64,000 nucleotides of DNA from NCBI GenBank assembly GCA_028583415.1, contig CM053267.1:26832902-26896901 (forward strand), in the 5' to 3' direction. The notes under the pieces are model-generated. The model made no database searches. It was not told where the DNA came from and worked only from the letters and a program-made list of their open reading frames with translations. A program made the position numbers and the translations under genes. Position 1 is the first letter of the stretch. The number at the start of each line of letters is the position of its first letter. The stretch comes from Protea cynaroides. Lineage: Eukaryota > Streptophyta > Magnoliopsida > Proteales > Proteaceae. Shown piece after piece: positions 34,455-45,705 of this stretch.

Positions 34455-36087
34455 GGGGTCGGTCTCATGTAAAATAATAAAAAATGGAAAAGTGAAAAAA
34501 AAAAATTATTTATTTTATTTAAAATATAAGGAAAAATATTTTCTGATCCACTTTTCAAGTAAAATGATTTATTGTAATAATTTTTTTTAATATTTATAGG
34601 GTTTTATTTTCAACCTTAATAATTTATATAGAGTCCAAGAATACAATGAAGGTACAACATCCATAATAGTAAAAACATACTTATGCATTGAAGATTAATT
34701 TTCATCGTTTAATTTGAAGTTTTGATCACAACCCATAGAGAAATTCTACCTATTTCTTAGTACTTATGCCTATAAAGAGAGAAAAAGCAATAGGCTGCAG
34801 ACCTAGTATTTATAATACTACCACAAACTCTCTTCAATTTCTCATTGAAATAGATGTCTATCTCTATCTTCTGACGAATCAGATTAAACTGATCAACTTA
34901 ATAACATGAATTCTTACTATTTAACGAGTCCAGTAATTAGTTAAGTATACTAAGACATTATCCAACACTCAAGGTTTGGACTTTGGAGCATCTCACCCAT
35001 AAAATGATATAAACTCCTTTGTATTTAAAGTTTCTATAACAACATTCTCATCCCATCAAAAATCATAATTACTCCCTTTTTCATGCTCCATTTGTCAGGA
35101 ACCCTCCCATAAAATGCAAAGTAAGACATTGAAAAGGTAGAAAATTTTTACATAGACACTATTTGTTTTCTTGTAAAATAATGAGAAAATTGTATGTGAA
35201 ATAGTTTTGTCACTGTTTGTTTTATCATAAATACAAAATATGCATTAAAAAAATAAGAAGATTTTATATGTAGATAATTATTTTATATAAAATATCATTT
35301 GCATATAAAATTTTAGTATGAGACAAAACTTTACATAAGATTACAATTTCCCACCATAGGTGGGGTAATATTTTTTTTTCTTTGGTTTAAGTGGCTGGTG
35401 TTTTTCGTAATAGAATTCATGTCACTTGTACAACTTTATTAATAGGGTTAAATTTAGGCATTGGTGTCATTTTTTATTTTTATTTTTTTATTTTTTTATT
35501 TTTTATGAGGTGCATTTAGAGCAATATTAACTAGAGAGACCCCAGTTAGCCATCTAGCAAACACCCCTCTTAAATTTTATTTCATGAAACCTATTTTATT
35601 TTGAGAGTTATTTTGTATCCAATTTAGTTTTCATAAGGCCCAATTCTTTTCATGTGAAAAGGAAGGAAAGGAAATTTTTACTGTAATATAGAATTTTTTT
35701 TATTTTTTATTTATATAAAATTAAAAAATGCTTTCAAAAAGTAAGAAAAATGTGGAGATATATTTTCATGTAAAATATTGTATGCATAACAAATTTTACA
35801 TTTAGACAAACAAAACCTAAAGGAAAATACTATTTATCTCCTTATTCACTGTAATTTAATTTCTCATAATTTTCTCAATCTCTACAACATCAAGGTAGCC
35901 CTGTCCCTTAACCTTTGTAACTAATGTCCATCTTTAATCTTTCTCTATAAATCTCGACAATCTTTCTTTGACTCTCTTTGGTATGGATCATAGAATTAAT
36001 TATATAAAACATTTGACATGGAGTTGTTTGGTATGATTTGAAGTATTTATTTATATTTAAAAATAAATTGATATAATCTAAAAACTA
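34455..36087. other. AT-rich intergenic DNA with scattered MITE-like words
   Basis: No gene is seen. Clusters of TAAAATTTTAC-like words at about 35125-35345 and 35690-35820 belong to the AT-rich MITE family noted at 16486. Ends cannot be set. Confidence 0.35.
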
Positions 36088-36573
36088 GGGGGTGTCAATT
36101 TTGGGACCGAACCGGTAGTTTAGACCAAACCAGCTTGAATCAACCTGAACCGACCCGAACCGAATTGTTACCGGACATGTTTTGGGTTGAGGTATGGCAT
36201 ATATTACTGGTACCGGTCCAGGTAGCCCGAAACCGGCCCAAAAAATCAGACCGAGGAGCCCGAACTTAATAATGGACAGCTTCAAACCGATTTAGACTTA
36301 ATATTAAATCCTGGCTTCACTACTTTAGTTTTTTGGATGGGCTTAATGGGTTCCTATTGGGTTTTCAACCCTAAACAGCCCGAATCAGTCCAATAACAAC
36401 TCGATAAGCTAAGCTCGATAACAACCCAAAACTTGACAGTTCCGTTAGTTAATGTGCACAGTGCAGCCCACCTAGCCCCAACCTTTTTATGGACATGTTT
36501 CGGTCAAACCCTATAAAGCCCAATAGCGATTTGATCCGGAACTAAACCAGTCTGACTGACCAATTGACACCCC
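36088..36573. mobile_element. 486-bp hAT-like MITE
   Basis: The left end GGGGGTGTCAATT and the right end CAATTGACACCCC are inverted repeats. The flanks AAAAACTA (36080-36087) and GAAATCTA (36574-36581) match at 6 of 8 positions, consistent with an old 8-bp hAT target duplication. The interior repeats CCGAACCGG-like words. Confidence 0.6.
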
Positions 36574-37061
36574 GAAATCTATCTCGAAACCCCATTATTC
36601 ATGGAAACTTTCTTCCTCAAGCAAAATTATAATAAATGGTTTGGACCACTGGAAGAATAACTTATCCTCACATGGAAAATTGTCCATTCCCTCCGATCAT
36701 GATTCAGTGGTTGAAAATCACTCATGTGCATATTGATGTATTAGTATGCACATTAAATGAATTCCAACCGTTAGATCATGACAATAATCTCTCCAATGAC
36801 ATGAGAGAATCTGAACCCCCCCTCACATGGCTTAAATCAAGGGATTGATTGGAGCAGCATCCGTTATTGCCTATATCTATAAAGCCACAGCATAAAGAGA
36901 AATTGCTAGCTAGTCAATATTTCTAGTTTTTCCTCAGTAGAAACTGCTTCGGGAATACTTCCAACCCTTGTGCCATATTTTTACTATATGGAACACAATG
37001 TTATGTTCAAATTCAACCATTGCTTAGAAAAGCATACTTATGGTTGTATATATATATTATA

Positions 37062-38367
37062 GAAAAAATTTCATCTACACCCCATCAAAGATTGTTAACA
37101 TCATCTACACCTACAAGTTTATAAAAACATCACTTAGGTCCCAAAACTTTGGCTGTGGTAATTAAAGAAGTCCACTCCGTCAGTTAATTCCCGTTAGATG
37201 CTAACGTCAATTGAAATAAAATTTTCCATGGACAATACTGCCCTTAGAGTAAAGATAAAATACCATTTTACCCTTCTTCTTCTTCTTCTTTCCTCTTCTG
37301 CTCTTCTCCATAGTCAGATTCATATGGTAGAAGCTGGTAATGGTTGTGGATGAAAGCATATTAATAAATAATTTTTAATTTTATTTTTGTTCTTCATCGA
37401 CTGAAATATATACAGAGAGAGAGAGAGAGAGATAGACGAATACGCTCTGATTAAATTTACAGTTGAACCTTCAATCATGGAAATTTGTGTTTCTTTTGAG
37501 GAAGAAAAATGGTAGCAATTATGAGAATCACTCGAATTCGTGGGACCTGTTCCACCCAGTTAGCAATTTTTTTGGTAGTTCTTTGACTATTAATGAGGAT
37601 TGGAAGCAGAAAAACCGGAGCCCTAGAGACGCAGAGAGAGCGAGAGAATGAGGGAAGATGAGGTTCCCCTGTTAGAAGAGGGAAGTGAAGGATCTGTGAT
37701 TCAAAGGATATGGGTGGAATCGAAGAAGATATGGCAGATCGCAGGTCCTGCTATTTTCAGTCGTGTAGCCTTGTACGCCATGACTCTAATAATTCAAGCA
37801 TTTGCAGGACATTTGGGAAATCTCGACCTAGCTGCAATCTCCATTGCTTTCACTGTCATCATCTCCATCAGTTTTGGATTTTTGGTACTGTTCCTTTCTT
37901 TATTTCCCATTTTCCTTCAATAGATTGCTCCTCTGATCCATCTCGATCAAGGGCTTCTAAATTTGATGAAACGAAGGATTTGTTTAGTTGGGTATGGCAA
38001 GCACGTTGGAGAAGAATTCCTCTTCATCATGTCAAGAATTCTTACTGGATTCGATATTGATACTGTAATGGGTTCCGCAGTTGCCGACGCAGTATTGTGA
38101 AAACGATGGAGTGCAAGCATATCCAGATTTTGTCTCAAGCTCACATTACCGGAAAAATCTTCACGTCGCCGGAGAAGAAGGCTATTTGGAATAAATCTGT
38201 TAAGTTTTTTAAAATTAAAAAGATAAAATATAAAAATGAAGAGTAAAACTGTATTTCAACAATTTTAGTGATTTCCGTCAGTTAAGTGGACCTAGGTGAT
38301 GTTTCTGCATTCTTATGGGTGTAGATAATGTTAATAATCTTTAATGGGGTGTAGATGAAATTTTTTC
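37062..38367. mobile_element. Pack-MULE of 1306 bp carrying a MATE gene fragment
   Basis: The left end GAAAAAATTTCATCTACACC is matched by an inverted copy at the right end. Over the first 50 bp the two TIRs differ at three positions, and similarity goes on to about 80 bp. The flanks are TATATTATA on both sides (37053-37061 and 38368-38376), a perfect 9-bp duplication. Inside lies a leader plus first exon of a MATE transporter (37648-37884). A further unidentified stretch follows at 37925-38110. No transposase is visible. This is the definition of a Pack-MULE: Mutator termini with captured host gene DNA. Confidence 0.88.
37648..37884 (+). pseudogene. Captured first exon of a MATE (DETOXIFICATION) transporter, 79 codons
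   Basis: The frame begins MREDEVPLLEEGSEGSVI and continues 'ESKKIWQIAGPAIFSRVALY' and 'QAFAGHLGNLDLAAISIA', the N-terminal region and first two membrane segments of plant MATE efflux carriers. It ends 'ISFGFL' exactly at a GTACTG donor, where MATE genes of this group normally have their first intron. The rest (10 further membrane segments) is missing: the sequence after the donor is unrelated. It is open and without stops over the captured exon, so capture may be recent, but it cannot make a transporter. Confidence 0.85.
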
Positions 38368-38376
38368 TATATTATA

Positions 38377-40333
38377 TAATATAGTTTATTTCAACCGTAT
38401 AATTCATCGTAGAGTAGAATGGATTTATATATTATATTTTAAATATTATTTTTTTTCAAAAAAATCTATATTAATGTAGGAAAATCAGCCCGAGAAAAGG
38501 GGCCGACAGGTGTGCCGAAGATTGGTGTCTGAATAAAATATTGGCCGTCTACTGTGCCATGCTTTAAACTTTTTTCTTATTCTTCCAAATATTGATCAAA
38601 ATTGGTCTTTATTAATTTTGCCACATGGGGTAATGCATTTGGGCTAAAATCTTAAATAATAAATTACATGAAAAATATCTCCACAACTTTTTTTTGTGGA
38701 ATGCCAATTATAACATTGTTTTTTTGCCAATGATTGGTATTCAGACCTTTGGTTTGATTAATCCTACGGACCCATATTGACCCCACAATCACATGGATCG
38801 AATCATTCCGAGATTGAATGAGAATCGTTCCATTTGCACTTAGCACCTAAGTGAGTGGCCCCAAGATTGTAAGAGGATTCGAATTCAATACCTTCTGCTT
38901 CTTGAAACGTGACTACTTGTCAACTGAGTTACCCTTGTCAATTATAACATTAATTAATGGAAAATGTATAGATGCATGTAGCCCAAACTAGGAAAATTGA
39001 TCCCTTATTATACTATTGTCACGGGACTTGCAACACCGTGGTTGCAGTAAGTCTCGAGTGTCTGGTAGTTGCCATTTTATCCCAAAAGGGAAATTGCAGA
39101 TATCTATGGGCTTGGATTGTCTCCTGTTGTTAGAGTTCCTTCAGTCGTTGGATCATGGCTAGAGGGATTGAACAACGGGAAAAAAAATCTTTTTTTGATA
39201 TATATGATTCGTTTTCTTTCATTGTATAAAATATTATTTTTCCCGTAGTCCATTTATGATCCAATCTAGATATTGGAGGAGCATCTGCCGACCATTCTTT
39301 TTAGTGGGTCATTCTAGTTGACACCGGCTGATGTTTGATATTAATTCTTTTTAATGCACACTCATTGGGCCATCACATAATTCACAAAATAGAGGAGGGT
39401 AGTTTTGATATTTGAGACCGGAGGGGTGAAGGGTTTGCATCGATCCGACGAACATCGATTGTCAGTGTCAACGATGGTGTCAAGTAGAAAAACCTCTTTT
39501 TAGTGCCCTCTTTCTCAGTAAGTTTAATCCCATGCACATAAAAGTTTGATTCAATCCAAATAAATACATTTTATTTGAAAGAGGTGTTCAAGGCAACTTA
39601 TATATAAGTTTCTTAGCTTAATGAAAGGGATTTTCTTATCGGCACTATATCAAATAATTTGACATTTTTTTTTACCCTCTAAGTATGATACATTTGTTTT
39701 TATTAATGAGGATAATTTTTGACATTTCATATATCCATTTGAAACCGTGCAATACAAAACGACAACGACAATAATAACAACGACCTTATTAATGCAACAT
39801 ATGAATAACACATTTTATCCTCGACTTAAAGCAGTTTGGGAATAAAACAACGGATGATTAAAAGGATGTATCATGTTGTCATGTTCTATAATCGAAGGCA
39901 TACATAGGTGCATGACAACATACAGGAACATATTTCATTAAATTTGCGCATGAATTTAATTAAAAGGTGGATGATATTGACCATGTACTGGATCTTCGAT
40001 GATTAGAACGACCATACTATGATTCCAGCAGAATGAAGATGGAACACAGCTTATCAAAACTGCCTGCTGCTTTTTTCCTAATAAAGATGAGGACAACATA
40101 AGGCAACACTAATCCATGGTATCACAGAATATCGTAGGTAAAAAAACAATAAACTCACACACGACATGAAACTAAATCATGCATTACATTTCTATTTTTT
40201 ATTTTTGATAAGGACAAGAACAACATAGCTAGCCAGCCAAGGTTTACATTGAATTTATTTTTTTCTTTCTTTTTCCAGTGCCGACCTTTACAAGTCACCA
40301 TGAGACCAAGTACCAGTCCCAACGTGCGAGTCA

Positions 40334-40372
<39 letters not shown>

Positions 40373-40900
40373 AAGAATATGGAGCATGGATCAAAAGGTC
40401 ATAATGGGTAATTTGAAGATTTGATCATTAACTCTTTATATTGCCTTATGAGATCCACGTGTAAAAGCGGCATCAGTAAGAGATATAGGATAGGATAGGA
40501 TAGGCGAACAACGACTGAAGAGGAATATGTAGACGTTAGAGGCTTTACTTTGGAGAGGAACGGAGAAAGAGAGGAAACAAGTGGATAGTAGCCGAAAGTG
40601 AGGATGGTAGCCGAAAGTGATAAAGTGTACTCCCACAAATCGTCCACCAAATGCACAACAATGGTTCCAAGGGAGTACTTCACCTCGAACGTATATGTGT
40701 ATTGTCCAAGAAATTTCATCAAGGTTTATATCTAATGGATTTTATAGAATAATTTATTTACATGTACTTATATCTTTTTTGGGATTTTATTATTGTTCAT
40801 ATTCAGTGGTTCCTATATTTCAGAAATGGGATCCACCACATTGATGGTGATGGGATCCCAAGAAGGGTACAAGTACATAGAGATGATCGGAACTCTAGAT
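38377..40900. other. Intergenic DNA, no gene seen
   Basis: AT-rich, with no protein motif in any frame. A poly(A)-ended insertion at about 40212-40380 is listed separately. Confidence 0.4.
40212..40371 (+). mobile_element. Possible poly(A)-tailed retrosequence
   Basis: About 120 bp of unique DNA is followed by about 37 A (40334-40370). ACAAGAA occurs just before (40213-40219) and just after (about 40371) the unit, a possible 7-bp duplication. It could be a SINE or a short 5'-truncated LINE. No pol III boxes are obvious. Confidence 0.35.
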
Positions 40901-41094
40901 CCTACATTCGAGAGGTGGGTTCCACATCCCATGGACTACCATGAAGTTTCTTGGAAAGTACACTTACTTGGAGATGATCTGAACTCGATTCCAAGATTCT
41001 GAGAAACATACGGTTCATGGCTACAATGAGAAAATGCAGTAAAAAGATTAAGAGAGGCTTGTCGAAGCTAGCGGAGTAAGGAACCGACTGCACC

Positions 41095-41254
41095 AAAATT
41101 CTAGCAGTCCTTGCATAATTGACCTTAAGCAACCTTAGTTTAGACATTGCAGCAAATCCTTCATTCATCAAATATGGGTCATCCCCAAGGTATCCAGTAA
41201 AGTCAACAGTGAGTCCTTCCACTTTCCTAGTCCCCTGGGAGACAAAGAATTAAC

Positions 41255-41310
<56 letters not shown>

Positions 41311-42168
41311 TATGGAATATTATTATATAAAATTAAAACATACATCACAAAGTTTGGTAAGCGTTAATGTATATGGGTGGATTTGTTTTATAATTGAAAT
41401 ATATAAACTAGCTTATGCTTGAAAGCATCATTAATTAATGATTGAAAACATGAAATAAAGTAAATAGATCATTTAAATATCGAGAACCAACCGTTTGAGT
41501 ACTCAATACATCCAAGACCTCCTATCGCAACCACAACCTATTACGTTCCCCAAGCTCCTTAAGGTTTTCTTGATGAATGATTTCCCTTCCAAGATTTCGA
41601 AGTTGATCATGCATCCTTAGCTCATTGTTATCATCAATTTTAACCAATGACTTTTTGACAAGTATGTCAAACCAATAGTCAGGGGAAAAGTCACTCCCAC
41701 GCCATATGTAAAACACAATATTCTTGTCCATTCCAACGAAGAAACAAGCAACATCAAGAAACATCTGTTGTGCTTCATCTTCTAATTCATCAATACTTAT
41801 TTTCAACCTCTCCTGCACTTCACCTCTTGGAGTTTTTTTCAACTTCTCCAACATGGCTTTCCATACTAATTCTTTTATGTCAGAAATATCCAACATGTCT
41901 TTCCCTAACAATTGCTCCCCTCTGGAAAATAAAGACGAACCTATAAGCTCAAGAGCTAAAGGAAGTCCTCCAATAGTTTTTACCACATCTTTTGAGAGAG
42001 CTAAATAACCATTTGGAGGTCGGTCCATTTTGAAGGCATGTTTACTTAAAAGTTGAAGAGAGTGATCTAAATCCATATCTTTGGGCTCGTAAGTTCCGTC
42101 TACTCCATGAACATCTAATATATGCATGTCCTTGGTTGTCATAATAATTCTACTTCCAAAGCCAAACC
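41095..42168 (-). pseudogene. TIR-NBS-LRR resistance gene fragment (NB-ARC end and first LRR)
   Basis: TNL proteins are intracellular immune receptors. On the minus strand, exon 42168-41492 starts within the RNBS-B motif ('FGFGSRIIMTTKD') and continues through 'GLPLALELIGSSL' (GLPL), 'MFLDVACFFVGMD' (RNBS-D TNL type) and 'LRMHDQLRNLGREII' (MHD). A TAG stop at 41524-41522 interrupts the usual 'RLW-HEEVLDVL' stretch. The donor ACG|GTTGG is followed by an acceptor, and the next exon (from 41234) reads 'GTRKVEGLTVDF' and then 'MSKLRLLKV', the LRR entry. It decays after about 41095. The upstream half (TIR, P-loop, kinase-2) is cut off at 42168 by a solo LTR. A 22-bp piece of it resumes at 44422-44443 before the next element. 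Confidence 0.9.
41258..41308 (+). repeat. (TA)n microsatellite in the TNL intron
   Basis: Pure TA run lying between the NB-ARC and LRR exons of the broken TNL. Confidence 0.95.
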
Positions 42169-43068
42169 TGTAAGACCCGCACTCCGTAAATTCGGTCTAA
42201 ACCTTGGTTTTGTGTCGTGACAGGTCTTCCGATCATCACCGGGCCAGACGGGACGAGCGGATGACAATCAGGTACGAAATCGGACCAAAGACGACCAATT
42301 AAACCTGATTTCAGGTTGACCGGTCGATGGTACCGGTCTTGGTACCGGTCGACCGGTATAGTCTGCGCAGCAGACTATCAAGATCCGGAAATTGACTTCT
42401 GAGGGTCCCACTTTCCTGATTTCGAATCCTAGAAGTTTCCTAATCCTAGTAGGGTTACTAAACCCTATTTTTAGCCTATAAATACACCCTTAAACCTCCT
42501 CAAATCCTTTCCATTATCTCTCACAAACCCTAGAGAAGAGAAAGAGGTGGGAAAGGAGAATGAGCTAGGAAGAAGAAGAAGGTGCCGCCATTATCGTTCG
42601 ACGAAGCTCACGCTACGCCAGTCAACGGTAAGTGTTGTAACTATTCTTCTTATCCTATGTTAGTTGTGTGGGTGGATCAATACCATGCAAGTAGGTATTG
42701 ATGTAAAACCCTATCTGGACCTTAAAACCCTAAGTTGCCGTCAAACCCTAGATTTGAGTTTCGAGATGATATTCATCGAAACGAGACTCGAATGAGTTGG
42801 GGATAACTCTAACTCCAAGTTTAGACTTAGAATGGATAGGAGAAACCCTGAAAATCCATGGAGATTGATCGACGAAAGTCGACAAATCAAGTGTATGGTC
42901 TTCCGGAGACATACCGGTCGACCATACTGGTTGACAGTCTGTTCACAGTGCTGCGACCGGCATGGTGAGACCGGTCAGGTCTGAAAGACTGGTTTTGGAT
43001 TTTTGTTGGTTTCCGACCAACATGAAACCCTAAGAAACTATTTTAATGAAACCCTAATAATATTGTAG

Positions 43069-43128
43069 GACTTTGTGACTTATTGTTTGGATCTTGCAAC
43101 GTGGAGTAAGTTATTGAACGAGCGTCAG
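43069..43128 (+). other. 60-nt LTR cassette with splice borders (subfamily A, copy 1), stop-containing
   Basis: It is preceded by TATTGTAG and followed by GTAAGG. In the frame that leaves one base for the next exon it reads 'LCDLLFGSCNVE', then TAA at 43107-43109, then 'VIERAS'. The other two subfamily-A copies have CAA (Gln) at the stop position, so one C-to-T change explains it. This copy is dead. Confidence 0.55.
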
Positions 43129-44007
43129 GTAAGGGAATCTGACCTAAACCTAATAATTAATGGACAGTAAATTATTGTTAATCACCTGATTATATGAGAT
43201 GTGTTGTTTGTGCATATTCACATGCCATCCTTTACTTTCAGTTATTATTACTGTTCATGCATTGATAGAATGTAATTGTTAGGCATGTGATTGTTTTCGT
43301 TAGTGTGTGGAGTGGGGCATGGGCCTGGGATCGCTCTTCACATTAGCACCTTTTGTAGTATTCTGTCTTAACATGCTTGGTACGGGTGGGGTATCAGGGG
43401 AAGGTCGTGGTACGGTGGTCTCCGATATTGATGTTGGCCTGGCCATGGTTATGTGGCACTGTGGTCTCCGAGTCGACGCTGGCTTGTCCACGATGCTTTA
43501 GCTCTATCTCTATGCCGTAGGGAGTGATGTTGGGATGGGGTCTACCTGCGTTATGTATCTATCCTAGTGGGTTAGTTGCGGATAGGGCATCAGGGGAGGT
43601 GTGGGAATGCCTTAGCTCTATCTCTATGCCGTAGATGGCTGTGCTGGGATAGAGCATACATTGATGACATATAGGATTGGTTAGTTGTGAGCCCAGTTTG
43701 CGAGCCCTGTCCAGTAGGGGCTTAGGTACTGGTATGGGTAGAGTATCAGGGGAGGTACGTGGGTATCTTAGCTCTATCTCTATTCCATGATGGGTGCATG
43801 TGGGCCAATGGGGGTATGATCCATGAGGTGCCACACACTCGTGTATAGAGGTGCGGGGGCCACCAAACCTTTCTATAGCACATTGCAAACTTAAAACCAG
43901 ACCACAACATAAAACTGATTGTTACTCATGCATAATATTATGAAACTGTCTGATTGTCTTACTGAGCTGTGTTGTGAGCTCACCCTTTGTGTACACATTG
44001 TTTTTAG

Positions 44008-44136
44008 ATGTTGATGCAGGTTGTACTGTTGATGACTACATGAACGCTCCGGCGTATGGAGGTGTTGCTGCTCTGGATGTGCAAGCAGGAGAGGACGAGC
44101 ATGACGCTTCATGCAAGTGCCTTTCTGCGTGTACCT
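44008..44136 (+). pseudogene. LTR-embedded short frame, subfamily A copy 1 (frameshifted C-terminus)
   Basis: After TTTTTAG the frame reads DVDAGCTVDDYMNAPAY, then 'GGVAALDVQAGEDEHDAS' and 'CKCLSACTFD'. Compared with the copies at 44795 and 47418 it has lost one C in the run after TGC, so the usual stop is missed and the frame runs on. This is one of five copies of the same coding segment in this window. Confidence 0.6.
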
Positions 44137-44443
44137 TTGATCGGATTTTATTTATTTCTTTCATTTATTTTCGGTTGGATTAAATGGATGTACGAATATT
44201 ATTTTATGTGTTTGAAATTGGATAATTGGATATTTATTTAAATTATCAATAGATACTCAGTTCATTCTATTTAAAGTCTTCCGCTGTATATTTATATTCT
44301 GATTGTGGTTATGTGTAATGGTTTGTATGAACGGACACGGCCTATTCGAGATCCTGGTGTGAACCGTTGGTTAAATGGCGGTTCACTCACACCGTTCTGG
44401 TTGGATCAGAGGGGTGTGACAAAACCAATCATGCTGCTCGATT

Positions 44444-44505
44444 TGTCACACCCCAATTTCGACTGAACCAGAAGTGTGAGTGAACCGTCACTAAACCAAT
44501 GGCTC
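44444..44505 (-). mobile_element. 62-bp end of another subfamily-A LTR
   Basis: TGTCACACCCCAATTTCG starts at 44444, right after the 22-bp TNL remnant, and runs 62 bp before the same LTR end starts again at 44506. The simplest reading is that one LTR element landed in the TNL and the larger element at 44506 landed inside that LTR. The rest of the outer LTR would lie beyond the window. Confidence 0.65.
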
Positions 44506-44794
44506 TGTCACACCCCAATTCCGACAGAACCAGAAGTGTGAGTGAACCGTCACTGAACCAATGGTTCACACCAGAATCTCAATAAGACCGTGTCCACTCA
44601 TACAAACCATTGCACATAACCATAATCAGAATATAATTAAATACAGCGAAAGTTTTAAATTAAATGAATTGAGTACTTTTATTGATAAATAAAATAAAGT
44701 AACCAATTATTCCAAGTACCAAAACGTAACTAAATATATTTACATTATTCATTAAATCCAAATAAAAATAAATAGAATAAACAAATCAAATATC

Positions 44795-44928
44795 CTAGAG
44801 GTACATGTAGAAAGGGCACTCGCATGAAACGTCATGCTCGTCCTCCCCTGCTTGCACTTCCAAGGCAGCAGCTTCTCCATACACTGGAGCATCCACGTAG
44901 TCCTCCACAGTGTAACCTGCATCAACAT
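44795..44928 (-). CDS. LTR-embedded conserved short frame, subfamily A copy 2 (134 nt, open)
   Basis: I do not recognise this protein. After TTTTTAG the exon reads two bases plus 44 codons, ending in TAG. The peptide runs DVDAGYTVEDYVDAPVYG, 'EAAALEVQAGEDEHDVS', 'CECPFYMYL'. It is very acidic in the middle and has Cys-x-Cys near the end. Joined to the 60-nt cassette at 45705-45646 by GT-AG consensus, the frame continues upstream to an ATG (MFGFDDVEQARNQAS), which would give about 59 residues. The copies at 47418 and 63264 have the same 134-nt length. Many differences between copies are at third codon positions, which suggests it was translated. The alternative is plain LTR similarity. I infer a possible accessory peptide and propose no function. 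Confidence 0.45.
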
Positions 44929-45645
44929 CTAAAAACATGTATATATACAAGGGTGAGCTCACAAATTAGCTCAGCAAGACAATTAGACAATGCAACATAC
45001 ATCATGCATGAGTAACATTCACATTATGGTATGGTTTTAAGTTTGCAATGTGCTATAGAAAGGATTGGCGGCCACCACATCTCTATATACAAGTGTGTGA
45101 ATTTACTCAATGGATCAAACACCACTATCGTCCCACATGCACCCACCATGGAACAGAAATAGAGCTAAAGTGTCCGGATTACACACCGGTAATACTTCCC
45201 CTGATGCCCTATCCATACCAACACGTAAGCCCCTATTGGAAAGGGCTTGCAAACTAGACTCACAACTAACTAATCCTTGTCATTACAGTAGGTCCTATCC
45301 CAACACAGCTCCCTATAGCATAGAGATAAGGCTAGAGTCTAGTGGCTAGGCCGGAGACCACAGTGCCACTTTCTCCCCTTGATACCCTACCCGCACCAAG
45401 CATGCTAAGACAGAAGCGATATGAAAAGGTGCTAGTATGAGAAATGATCTCAGACCCCAGACCCTTTCCATTCCACATACCAACGAAAACAATCACATCC
45501 TAGCATAGCAAGTATGCATGAACAATATAATAACTAAAAGTAAAGATGACATGCGAGTATGCACAAACACTATTCCACAGAATCACAATTACTGACAACG
45601 TTTCACTGTTATTAAGTTATTAGGGTTTAGGTCCGAATCCCTTAC

Positions 45646-45705
45646 CTGACGCCTGATTTCTAGCTTGCTCCACGTCATCGAATCCAAACATGCTAATACA
45701 GGGTC
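45646..45705 (-). other. 60-nt LTR cassette with splice borders (subfamily A, copy 2), open and with ATG
   Basis: On the minus strand it is preceded by CATCGTGTAG and followed by GTAAGG. It is open in the frame that fits the 134-nt exon downstream and contains ATG 14 nt in. The other two subfamily-A LTRs have a cassette of the same length at the same place. A donor (ACG|GTAAGT) lies upstream at 46231. Confidence 0.5.

Larger units (their letters stand above)
42169..44421 (+). mobile_element. Solo LTR of a chromovirus-type gypsy element, subfamily A (2253 bp)
   Basis: It begins TGTAAGACCCGCACTCCG and ends GGGGTGTGACA, and is flanked by AAACC on both sides (42164-42168, 44422-44426), a perfect 5-bp duplication. 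Removing it and one AAACC rejoins the TNL frame ('HDW-F-GFGSR'), which confirms the borders. It contains a TATA box at 42477-42484, a donor at 42627/42628, ACCGGT-type palindromes at 42318-42370 and 42910-42990, and the short-frame exons described at 43069-43128 and 44008. No internal region remains, so recombination between LTRs probably removed it. Confidence 0.93.

Noticed and set aside
40431..40900. Possible further LRR exons of the TNL
   Set aside because: No leucine-rich repeat spacing can be read in any minus-strand frame beyond about 41095.
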